From the NCBI GenBank assembly GCA_009667805.1, contig CM019063.1, forward strand, positions 351,130,942-351,194,941: 64,000 nucleotides of DNA, read 5' to 3'. The notes under the pieces were generated by a model that was not told the origin of the DNA, searched no databases, and was given only the letters and a program-made list of their open reading frames with translations. The position numbers and the translations under genes are program-made. Shown in pieces: positions 1 to 9,133 of this stretch (the stretch's first letter is position 1; the number at the start of each line of letters is the position of its first letter). The stretch comes from Leptobrachium leishanense. Its lineage: Eukaryota; Chordata; Amphibia; Anura; Megophryidae.

Positions 1-186
1 ACTTATTCTATTTCTAGAATGATAAGTAAGAAACACTTATTTAGTGAATCCTCCCCTAATATCGAGAATTAAGCTTCTAATCTTCTGCTTGTTATATTTG
101 GGTTATATAATTCCTTGCTTAATTACTTCAATCACAGTAACTTCCAAATTCATTATATATATATTTGTATATCATTGCAACAAAGG
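1..186. other. AT-rich flank, no gene seen
   Basis: AT-rich sequence to the left of the G1 LTR. I see no homology-bearing reading frame, repeat or RNA here. It is probably the flank of the G1 insertion. Confidence 0.4.
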
Positions 187-646
187 TGATACGTTCCCCA
201 CCTGGAGGCATATGATCCTTGCACGCAGCACCCTATCCTTTCCCTCCGATCCTTAGAAGTGGTCGGTCTATAATATATATACCTATGAATAGATAACTCG
301 CAGCAAGGTGAGGTCAAGGTACAGTGCCAATATATCAGAACCAGAATTGACAGAAGCGGTTTGCCAATATGTCAGAACCAGAATAGTCAGAAGCGGTTTG
401 CCAAATGTCAGAACCAGAAATACCAAAATACAATAGAGCATCTCTAAGGGATGTTAACCACATTAGGGCAATGTGGAAATACATTGCCTGTGTTTTTAAA
501 CCTGGTGGGTCCGCGTCATCACGCCGGGCTCCTCCCCCCGGCGTCTCACGTGACCGCCCGGATTCCTCTCTTCACTCGGCGCATGGACAGCGAGCAGCGA
601 GGACGACGCTGCCGGGCGCCGAGGGGCCATGGCGGGGCACGTAACA
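187..646 (-). repeat. 3' LTR of Ty3/Gypsy element G1
   Basis: On the minus strand the boundary at 646 reads TGTTAC directly after the chromodomain reading frame, the same arrangement as in the other two Gypsy elements here, whose LTRs start TGTAAC and TGTTAC. The other edge is placed at 187, where the plus strand reads TGATACGTTCCCC, similar to the outer edge of the G2 LTR (TGTCACGGTTCCC). This gives about 460 bp, close to the 548 bp of G2. Positions 330-420 hold short direct repeats of a unit containing GTCAGAACCAGAAT. The partner 5' LTR is missing, so the left edge is an inference from similarity and the terminal TG/CA rule. Confidence 0.5.
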
Positions 647-2065
647 GTACCCGCATCCCTATGGGAGGTCCTCGAACGACCCCTCGGTGCCCGAGGATGA
701 GCCCTATGAAAGGCACGGACCAGACGTGGAGCATGGACGTCGCGAGCAGGCAACCAGGATCTATCCTCAGGCCCATAACCCTTCCAATCAACCAAGTACT
801 GAAGGGACCCTCTACACAGTCTGGAATCTAGAACCGAGTTAATCTCATATTCCGCTTCACCTTCTATATCAATAGGTGGAGGAGGTGGGATGGAGCGAGT
901 GAAACGATTGCAGACTAAAGGTTTCAATAAACTCACGTGGAACACGTTATGGATTCGGAGAGTACGTGGTAAGGCCAACTGACAGGACACCGGATTAAGA
1001 AGATGCAAGACCCTGTAGGGGCCTATGAAGCGCGGGGCTAACTTCATAGTCGGTACCCGTAACTTGATATGGCGAGTGAATAACCAGACCTGATTCCCAA
1101 CCGCATAAACCGGTGACATGCGTCTACTTTTGTCGGCTTTTTCCTTTTGCGCTCTGACGTTCCTTTCAGATATGTCCTTTACTTGTACCCATATCTGCTG
1201 GACGGCATGTAAGTGATCCTCCAATGCAGGTAGATTGGAGGTCGGAAAACTGGGACGGAAGCATCGGGGGATGGAAGCCATAGACTGTAAAAAACGGGGA
1301 GTGACCGGTAGTGTCGTTATCAGTATTGTTGCGAGCGTATTCTGCCCATGGTAAGTAGTCGGACCAGGAATGTTGCTGTTGAGATATGAAACACCGTAGG
1401 TATTGTTCTAGCCCTTGATTGGCTCTTTCGGATGCCCCATTAGTTTGGGGATGATATGCGGATGAAAAAGCTAACGTAACACTCATGTTTTTGCAAAAAC
1501 CCTTCCAAAATTGTGAGACGAATTGAGTGCCACTATCTGAGACAATCTCAAGTGGTATACCGTGAAGTCTCACCACGTTGTCTATGAATATGGGTACCAG
1601 ATCTACTGCAGAGGGTAACTTGGGGAGAGGGACCAAGTCAGCCATTCTAGAAAATTGATCTACAATGGTGAGGATCACCGTGTTCCCCTTAGAGGGGGGT
1701 AAATCGACTATAAAATCCATGGCAATGTGAGACCATGGTCTATCCGGAATGGGTAAGGGATGCAATAAACCCACAGGTAAGTGTCTTTGACTTTTATTTC
1801 TGGCACATGTATTACACGCGGATACAAATTCTTTTACATTCTGTCATAATGTAGGCCACCAAAATTGTCGTTTTAAACTGGATATGGTTTTAGATATCCC
1901 CATGTGGCCCGACGGTTTGGTGTCATGATGTAGTGTAATAAGATTTTCTCTTTGGTTTTCAGGAACAAAAAGTTTGTCAGGAGGTGTGTCCTCTGGCGCA
2001 AGTTCCTGAGCTACCTGAAGGCGTTCGAGCAGAGGGGAAGAAACGGTGACCGTGGTTGCTGACAC
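647..2065 (-). pseudogene. G1 integrase and chromodomain (broken)
   Basis: Read from 2065 downward on the minus strand. The first piece (2065-1844) is the N-terminal integrase region with GHMGISKT and FWWPTL. The second (1774-1166) is the catalytic core with MDFIVDLPP, the DQFSRMADLVPL stretch and SAYHPQTNGASERANQG. The third (1281 into the LTR) carries the post-core region (VWLFTRHIKLR, KLAPRFIGPY) and a chromodomain with LVDWKGYGPEDRSW. The last two pieces overlap in different frames, so at least one frameshift separates core and C-terminus. The chromodomain frame runs into the LTR without a stop, as it also does in G2 and G3. In intact relatives the enzyme inserts the cDNA and the chromodomain steers it to modified histones. 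Confidence 0.85.
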
Positions 2066-2600
2066 GATGCGGGCTTCGGGAACAATGGGATTGTTATCTT
2101 GTATATGCGTTCGTACGGATCAAACTGTCGAAACAAAGCGTCTGCCTTGATATTCTTTGACCCAGGTCAATAGATCAAAGAAAGTTAAAACTGGACAAGA
2201 ACAATGACCACCTGGCTTGCCTTGCATTCAACCGTTTAGCATCCCCTATATAGGTTAAAGTTTTATGGTCTGTGATTATCATGACGGGTACAGAAGACCC
2301 CTCCAACAAATGTCTCCATTCAGACAAGGCGGATACAACCGCCAATAATTCTCAATTCCCTATGTCATAATTCATTTCAGCAGGGGACAGTTTACGAGAG
2401 AAGAACCCGCAAGGATGTAATGGGTTATCTGGTGTCTCCCTTTGAGAGAAGAGGGCTCCTATTCCTATTTCTGAAGCATCTACCTCTAGTTGGAACAGTA
2501 ACCTAGGATCGGGATGTCTTAACACAGGAGGTTTAAGGTTCTCAAACGCTTGTCTCGCATATGGAGTCCATTTTTGGTTTTGTATACCCCTTTTTGTCAT
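2066..2600 (-). pseudogene. G1 RNase H region (broken)
   Basis: The 82-residue open piece 2600-2352 includes [17 protein letters not shown] and [18 protein letters not shown], typical of the RNase H that follows Gypsy RT. The rest of the domain, down to about 2070, is recognisable in other frames but interrupted. In the family this domain removes the RNA strand during reverse transcription. It lies between the RT and integrase pieces as expected. Confidence 0.75.
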
Positions 2601-2605
2601 CTTGG

Positions 2606-3373
2606 TTAGAGGGCAACCAATGAGGAAAATGTTTTTATGAATCGCCTATAGTAGTTGGCAAAACCCAAAAATCTCTGAATGGCTTTCAACCCTTGAGGCA
2701 ACGACCAATCTACTATAGAGGACAACTTGGTGGGATCCATTTGGAAACCCTCAGGTGTAATAACATATCCGAGAAAATGTACCTTGGTGAGATCGAATAT
2801 ACACTTTTCGAGTTTGCGATATACACCGTTTTCTAGCAATCGTCTAAGAACGGTCCGCACATGCGCATGATGGGTTTCAAGATCAGGTGAATAAATCAAT
2901 ATGTAATCTAAATAAACAATAACAAAAATCTGTAAAAACTCTCTAAGTACATCATTTATGAGGTCTTGAAATACTGCTGGGGCATTACACAACCCAAAAG
3001 GCATTACCAGATACTCGTAGTGCCCACTACGGGTATTAAATACGGTTTTCCACTCATGCTGTTCCTTTACCCTTACCAAATTATATGCACCTGTGAGATC
3101 TAGCTTAGTGTAGTACTTGGCCCCTCGTAATCTATCAAATAACTCGGATATTAGTGGTATAGGGTATACGTTGCGAATGGTTATGCGGTTTAGGCCGCGG
3201 TAATCAATACAAGGTCTAAGGTCTCCCTCTTTTTTGGAGACAAAGAAGAACCCTGCCCCTGCTGGGGAGGAAGAACGTCTTATGAAACCCTTTGCCAGGT
3301 TCTCCCTTATATATTCTTCCATTATTTCGTTCTCCTTTTGTGACAGAGGATAGACATGACCTCTAGGTGGCAT
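2606..3373 (-). pseudogene. G1 reverse transcriptase with altered catalytic motif
   Basis: A 255-residue open stretch covering the Gypsy RT fingers and palm: [21 protein letters not shown] near residue 43, [22 protein letters not shown], and [19 protein letters not shown]. The catalytic box, YLDD in G2 and G3, reads YLDY here (codon at about 2903-2905), so the second metal-binding aspartate is lost. This alone should abolish polymerase activity. The thumb and connection follow ([28 protein letters not shown]). It is a long open frame but catalytically dead by inspection. Confidence 0.85.
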
Positions 3374-3790
3374 GGTACCGGGAAGCAGATCTATTCCACA
3401 GTCATAAGGTCTATGGGAGGCAAGATATCACAGTTCTTCTTTTCAAACACTGCCTTCAAATCTTTGTCTTGGTACCATTCAGGCACCTCTGTAGATAGAG
3501 GAGAGAGCGGGGACATTGAGACTCCCTATTGTTGGTGACTCTCTGTAAACATTGTGTCCAACAACGAGAGCTCCAAGACTTGATCTCAACAAAATCCCAA
3601 TCAAGAGAAGGATTGTGGCGTACCAACCAGGGAAAGCCCAGAAGAACCGGACAAGACGGGGATTCAATAACCGGAAACGTTATATACTCAGAATGAAGGA
3701 CCCCTGTTTTGAGACATAGAACAACAGTATCATGCGTAACCTGTAGAAAAGGGGAGGATCCTAGTGGCGCAATCTGTTATTAGAGTGGAT
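3374..3790 (-). pseudogene. G1 protease C-terminal remnant
   Basis: Minus-strand translation over about 3540-3670 includes GFPWLVRHNPSL-like sequence, matching the region after the DSG active site in the G2 protease (VLGFPWLVEHNH). The active-site half lies beyond the truncation and is missing. Several frames are used, so the piece is degenerate. Confidence 0.55.
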
Positions 3791-3801
3791 TATAATCGGT
3801 A

Positions 3802-3815
3802 TGAATTCCTATAGA
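3802..3815. repeat. Left 14-bp target-site duplication of the Penelope insertion
   Basis: TGAATTCCTATAGA lies immediately left of the inverted tail and is repeated exactly at 14480-14493, immediately right of the last Penelope base. A duplication of this size fits Penelope-like insertions. Confidence 0.85.
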
Positions 3816-3881
3816 GTATAATTGGATTGGACCCAATAACAAATCGGGGCCAAAAAAGGGGAAGAGCCTCGATTACCAGCG
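3816..3881 (-). repeat. 66-nt inverted tail of the Penelope element
   Basis: All 66 bases are the exact reverse complement of 8170-8235, which lies 32-97 nt inside the 5' end of the downstream copy. Inverted terminal extensions of this kind are a known oddity of Penelope-like elements and are attributed to template switching during target-primed reverse transcription. It is followed by a short junction (about 3882-3889) and then the truncated copy. Confidence 0.85.
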
Positions 3882-3890
3882 TATGCTGCA

Positions 3891-5117
3891 ATGGGCACTA
3901 CTTGTGCGCCAGCGTATGCCAACCTATACCTAGGCGTTTGGGAGAAACAACAAATCTTTTCAGACTACAATCCATACCGCTCTAAAATTCTATTCTGGAA
4001 AAGATACATCGATGATATTATCTTGATATGGGGTGGTACCTCGGAAGAATTTGTAGATCTAACAAATTATCTGAATAGAAACACTTTAAACCTTCGCTTC
4101 ACACATGAAATTCATCGTGACTCCTTAAATTTTCTGGATATAACATTAACACGCAATGAAGAACTGGTTAGCACCACTCTATATCGAAAAGAGACAGCTA
4201 CGAATAATCTACTTAACTGGTCGAGCTTCCATCCGAAATCACTGAGATTGGGAATACCCTACGGACAATATCTAAGACTATAGCGAATATGCTCATCTGA
4301 AATTGAGTATGAAAAACAGGCAAAAACCCTTCAAAAAAACTTCAAAGAGAAAGGGTACCCAAATAGAGTCCTCAAGCAGGCATACCAAAAGGCAGCATAT
4401 CACTCGAGAGAGACTCTTCTACAAGATCCATCTAAAACAAACTCAAACCAGATACGCTGTATTGGTAACTATGACACAGGGAACAACTTAGTCAAGGATA
4501 TTATGGACAGATATTGGCCGTTACTTACTTTAGACCCACATCTAAAAGAATCAATAGGGCCTCATGCGACCATCACAAATAGAAGATGCAGAAACTTGAA
4601 AGATCTGCTTGTCCATAGCCACTATGAAAAAATAACATCACCAACAACGAGTTGGCTATGTAACAATCTAAAAGGAACCTATAGTTGTGGGCGATGCAAA
4701 AGTTGTCCTAATATCTTGAGAGACTCTAAAGTGATTCAGGATACTAGACAAGAGAAGTCTTTCGTAATTCAGAATTTCTTTAACTGTAATACATCAGGTC
4801 TAGTCTATATGATCACGTGTGGGTGCGGAAAAAAGTACATAGGTAAAACCTTCCGCCCCTTTAAGTACAGGATCAGAGAACACATTAGATCAGTTGGTGG
4901 ACATATAGATACACCCGTAGCAAGGCATGTTAGGCAGTGCCAGAGAGGCAACACCAGTAACTTAAAATTCTGTGGAGTAGAACTAGTTAAACACCATCCT
5001 AGGGGGGGTAACTATGACCTCCGTTTGAGACGTAGGGAATGCTTTTGGACATATACCCTACATACGCTGGCACCAGAAGGCCTCAATGAAGGATTCACCT
5101 TCAGTCCCTTTATTTAA
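3891..5117 (+). pseudogene. Penelope RT (3' part) and GIY-YIG endonuclease, upstream copy
   Basis: Starts in RT motif B (MGTTCAPAYANLYLG) and continues through the catalytic box RYIDDIILIW and FLDITLTR. One in-frame TAG at 4281-4283 interrupts it. The same frame then runs to 5117. After the RT thumb comes a cysteine-rich linker (CGRCKSCPNI) and a GIY-YIG-type nuclease (VYMITCGCGKKYIGKT, then IREHIRSVGG and a downstream RRRECFWTYTLHTL). In the family the nuclease nicks the target and the RT primes cDNA synthesis there. Apart from the stop and the missing N-terminal half, this copy keeps the better endonuclease frame of the two. Confidence 0.9.
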
Positions 5118-6004
5118 ATTCCATCTGGTTTTCCATAAATCTTCATTAATTTACTTGAATTTATTTTCTCTGCTGAGAATTTTTAAGACAGTCTTTATAG
5201 TTTAAGCAGAATAATCCAATATTATGTATTTTTTGTACGAGGGATGTAAATATACACACATATGTATTTAATTTTGAAATATGGTATAAGGAAAATGGGG
5301 GGAAGAAAATACACCCCTTTTTTGCACTTTTTTGTCACAATAGGCATCATTGGATGTTTTGCACCATGTCTTGTTGTAAAGGTTACAATATATACCTATG
5401 ACCTATTAGTTCCCTTAGCTTGATATATAAGAACATACAAATTAATTGTATATTTTTGGCTCGCTTTTTTGCATATACACTAAACTCTGCAGGTAATAAA
5501 AAATGACTATCTATAGATATCCAGATAATAAACAGACGGTGAGAGTTTGGTGGGGGGATAAGATAAACACCTTCTTTGTGAGTACGTGTAGAGCAATTAT
5601 TATTATCTCCACTTTTTAGAACGATGCTCTTTAGATACTCATAAGGAGGTAAACTAGAGTTTGATATACTAATCAAACCATACAATCCCCAGTTCGGAAT
5701 TTACTTGTTAAACCGAATGCTATTAAATCTTGCAGACAGTTTAAGGTAGTCTTAAATAATCAACTGACGATACACCGAACTCTCAACCAAGCTGGAACGC
5801 ATTCGTGTGAGATACAAACATAGAGAATTATTTCTCTTCAATCCTTGAACCACCAACATAAGTTCATTGGTGGGGAGAGAGTCACTTGATTGCCGACAAA
5901 TGCGGAAACTAGGATATGCAAATAACTTTTCACAGCGATCTAAACGAGCCAAGTTAATTAAAGGGGGAACACTATAAATAGGATCTATAGGTTCAGACAA
6001 CTTC

Positions 6005-6049
6005 ACGCTCTGGACGAAGCCGGTTATGCGGCGAAACGCGCGTTAGCGT
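6005..6049 (+). ncRNA. Hammerhead-ribozyme-like motif, upstream Penelope copy
   Basis: Stem I pairs ACGCT (6005-6009) with AGCGT (6045-6049). The conserved core is CTGGACGA (consensus CUGANGA with one extra G), then stem II closed by GCC/GGC, then GAAA, then a self-complementary stem III AACGCGCGTT ending in GTT, an allowed NUH cleavage site. Type I hammerheads with short palindromic stem III are established in Penelope-like elements. The extra G in the core may weaken or abolish cleavage. The motif is identical in the second copy. Confidence 0.6.
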
Positions 6050-6226
6050 ATTTTTTTGGCAATGGCCATATGTCTGCTTTTAACTATCTAGCACGGGGTG
6101 CACTTTCTCTCTTTTGGCGACTCAAATGATTTAATGATATGGAGTTAGGCAGAATGTATATACCATATAACCTAGCATATTGATGCATTTAGGGATAGTA
6201 TAGGAATCATTTATTGATATTCTTGG

Positions 6227-6955
6227 GGAACCATTAGCAATATACAGCAGCTACCCGTAATCACATTGTGTTATTCCAGCTTGTTGGTGTGCCGACTATG
6301 GGGAAACGATTTTCCAGTCACATAACCCTAATGTGTTGATTTTGATTAACTAACTCTCGGCAAACTAGATATTGCCTTAGCTTGTGAAATATACGCATTT
6401 ATGTGCGGGTTGCATTATAGCTGTATTCGCTATATCTACTTATCTATTACACCGTTTATCATTATTCCAATTGGTGTTTCAGCAACAGACGCTTATTGGG
6501 ATTTTCATATGAAATGTGTACCCATTTGGGGGCGATTCAGCAAATCGCTAAGTGATGTTCTCTGTTTAGGGACTAACAATAATTTAGGGAATTATTAGCA
6601 ATATACAGCAGCTACCCGCAATCATATTGTATCATCTCAGCTTGTTGGTGTGCCGATTATGGGGAAACGTTTTTTCCAGTCACATAACCCTAATGTGTTG
6701 ATAAACTATTTTTCGGCAAACTAGATATTGCCTTTGTTTGCAAAATATACGCTTTCATGTGCGGGTTGCATTATAGCTGTATCCGCTATATCTACCTACC
6801 CTTTACACCATTTTTCATTATTCCAATTGGTGCTCCAACAATAGACGCTTTTGGGTTTTATATGACATGTGTACCCATTTGGGGGCAATTCAGCAAATTG
6901 CCAACTGGTGTTCTCTGTTTAGGGACCAACAAACACTTTGTGACAACATATACGC
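6227..6955 (+). repeat. 361-bp tandem duplication in Penelope 3' region (copy 1)
   Basis: Two direct repeats, each starting near ATTAGCAATATACAGCAGC (6233 and 6594) and each containing CAGCTTGTTGGTGTGCCGA, GGCAAACTAGATATTGCC and TGTGCGGGTTGCATTATAGC. The units differ by scattered substitutions and small indels. The same pair is present in the downstream copy, so the duplication predates this insertion. Confidence 0.85.
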
Positions 6956-8138
6956 AATAATCTTTTTACAAGAACGGTTACCCCTTTTTTGGGTTGGTAA
7001 ATATGTTTTTTTCCTTTTGGTTTAATTTGAACATCTCATATATATATGCCGTCAACTAGAAACGCGTGACAGGCTGGAAGATATATACAACAGGGAGTTT
7101 AACTCTAATTTATCAATCCAAAGATAAGCTCTTAATAGCATTTATATCTATCTTTGCTAACCCCCCCAAGGATTAACCGGAACTCTGTTTGTATCCGGGA
7201 ATCTTTATAGATACACCGATTTTGATTTTGGTGGACAATTTTGTCTTATGGGTTACCCTGGAGTTATACTCTATATATCTGCTTATTAATTGCGCAACTA
7301 TCTACAATTACATCTGGTGTTCTAGGGATAGATATATAAGTCCTTATATGAACTGTGTATTTGTTTAGAAGCAATTTGGTAGATTGCAATTGGTTTATAA
7401 GTTTTGGGGATCCTATCGGCAATTCATGCTGTATCTCTAATGGTTGAATCGAATATCTCCAGTATCAATGCTACCAGCCAAAGCGCGTGATCGCTTGGAA
7501 GATATATTTAGCAGGGTGTTCATTTCAACTCACCTAATTAAGGTCAAATGTCTCCTAATTGAGAATTATTAACTCCTAGTGACATACTCTATGCATCCTT
7601 AAATGATCTATACACATTATAATGTCGTATTGCTTTACTAAGAGTGGGTATATATTTTGAGCTATTAACAACTGCCTAACAATTATTTAGCTACATGTAT
7701 TACCATTATATGCATTAATGCAGTAACAAAGTGGTGGTGTATATAACCACTAAATAAACCTTACAATTGTTCTAAAAGTAAAAACCGAGTCTCTACTTGC
7801 TACCATTACAATATACCAACCATATAGCCAATGTTTAAGTTGAGACCAAGGTCAATTACGTCGAGGTTGTAATACACATTAGCTACAGGGCAAACTCGCT
7901 AGTCTGCCCTGCAATTATCTATAGATCATAAGTCAGTCGTTAGCACCTATCACGTAGTTTATTCTATGTTCACACTATGTTATACGTTTTGTTGTATGTT
8001 AATTAATAAAGAACTATTCAAAGTACTAACTATCTAACCAACTATTATTTTAATGTTTACCGGCACTTAGTGGCATCAGTTTAACTAGCCATTTAGGCAA
8101 GATAAAAATAGCCACATTTTCTTGTTCTTGTTTTTTCT

Positions 8139-8345
8139 ATATTCTTAATTAAGGTTTAATCCTATCAAACGCTGGTAATCGAGGCTCTTCCCCTTTTTTG
8201 GCCCCGATTTGTTATTGGGTCCAATCCAATTATACACTAAGTTTTGTAAGAGGTTTTAATACCAATAAGGAGCTTACTTTCAAGCATTAACGATCTATAT
8301 AACATCCTGCTTAAACTAATTTACTGGGACAAATTAGGAGTAAAA
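8139..8345 (+). other. 5' leader of the downstream Penelope copy
   Basis: Starts directly after the TTTTTTCT end of the upstream copy. It includes the 66-nt block (8170-8235) that is copied in inverted form as the tail at 3816-3881. No promoter motif is convincing. The leader ends at the ATG of ORF1. Confidence 0.6.
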
Positions 8346-9110
8346 ATGTTGGGTTTTGTGGCATCCATGAGGGATAAACCCATATGGGGAAAGGATGCAG
8401 ATTCTGTATTCTCTGAAGTATTCTTAGAAGAGACCCCCAAGGACGAATCCCTCATGGGACAGTTTAATAGCCTAACAAAATTGCTCCATCAGCAGATGAG
8501 ATCACTGTGGGAAATTTCATCATTGGAAAATTATTGTAAGAAGGAGATGATTCCCAGAGGTTTAAGAGTATCTAATATTCCTGCCTCTCATATAACACAT
8601 GAGACTTTTATACAGGAATGGGAGCAAGCGGCAATAGAATGCTCAAATAAATTTATGAATATCATCCAGAAATATGAACAGATCTTTTTAAGTGACGTAA
8701 ATAAAAAGATCCAAGATCTTGTGGATAAGGTACAAACATCAAAGAAAGATCCCATCTATTTACAACTAGAAGCGAAAATGAAATTGAAATTAGAGAGAAA
8801 TGAAACAGAAATAAAAACTAGAAAGCATAAAAAATTTCTTCGGGATCTAAAAGACTACAAAGAGGGCACAGTCTTTAGAAGACCAAAAAGACAGATGCGA
8901 ACAACTAGCACTAATGGATCTACTAGTGAGTACGAATCCTCAGAAACTGAAAATGAGACCTTAGATGAAAACCCAACCCTCCCTAGAAGTATTCTGAAAC
9001 GGGGAATTACTTTTGCCTCTCCTTTTTTAGAGGACATGGAGCCCCCGAGACGACAACGAGGGCGGGGCAGGGGAGGGAGACGAGGGCAAAGGAGAAGGGA
9101 CGACTATTAG
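8346..9110 (+). CDS. Penelope ORF1, coiled-coil and RG-rich protein
   Basis: A 254-residue open frame upstream of the RT frame. The middle (about residues 85-165) is rich in K, E, L and Q with heptad-like spacing, suggesting a coiled coil. An IPRGLRVSNIP motif lies near residues 62-72. The C-terminus is strongly basic with RG repeats (RRQRGRGRGGRRGQRRRDD), a common RNA-binding tail. There is no signal peptide or membrane segment. The stop at 9108-9110 is followed after 23 nt by the RT frame in another phase, so the two proteins would be separate or joined by reinitiation. A nucleic-acid-binding, ORF1p-like chaperone role is inference. It is intact here, while the RT frame of the same copy is broken. 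Confidence 0.7.
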   Translation: MLGFVASMRDKPIWGKDADSVFSEVFLEETPKDESLMGQFNSLTKLLHQQMRSLWEISSLENYCKKEMIPRGLRVSNIPASHITHETFIQEWEQAAIECSNKFMNIIQKYEQIFLSDVNKKIQDLVDKVQTSKKDPIYLQLEAKMKLKLERNETEIKTRKHKKFLRDLKDYKEGTVFRRPKRQMRTTSTNGSTSEYESSETENETLDENPTLPRSILKRGITFASPFLEDMEPPRRQRGRGRGGRRGQRRRDDY

Positions 9111-9133
9111 AACCACAACTACGTATCATTAAT

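Larger units (their letters stand above)
187..3790 (-). mobile_element. Ty3/Gypsy chromovirus G1, 5'-truncated
   Basis: Minus-strand remnant with the order protease C-terminus, reverse transcriptase, RNase H, integrase, chromodomain, LTR, which is the Ty3/Gypsy (Metaviridae) order. The chromodomain after integrase marks a chromovirus. Residues resemble the Sushi-type elements G2 and G3 in this window. Gag, the N-terminal half of protease and the 5' LTR are absent. Homology fades around 3735-3790, before the Penelope insertion, and no G1 sequence resumes on the far side at 14494, so the truncation predates that insertion. Coding is broken in several places, so it is a dead copy. Confidence 0.85.
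5118..8138 (+). other. 3' noncoding region of the upstream Penelope copy
   Basis: About 3 kb after the endonuclease stop, repeated nearly identically at 11472-14479. It holds the hammerhead-like motif at 6005-6049 and a 361-bp tandem duplication at 6227-6955. Short open frames here, such as an 84-residue minus-strand one at 5752-6006, recur in the other copy only because the copies are alike, and I see no known domain in them. The region ends with TTTTTTCT at 8138, the same end as the downstream copy. In the tandem layout this block forms most of the pseudo-LTR. Confidence 0.75.

Noticed and set aside
5752..6006. 84-residue minus-strand frame repeated at 12104-12358
   Set aside because: It recurs only because the Penelope copies are near-identical, has no recognisable domain, and lies in the noncoding 3' region.
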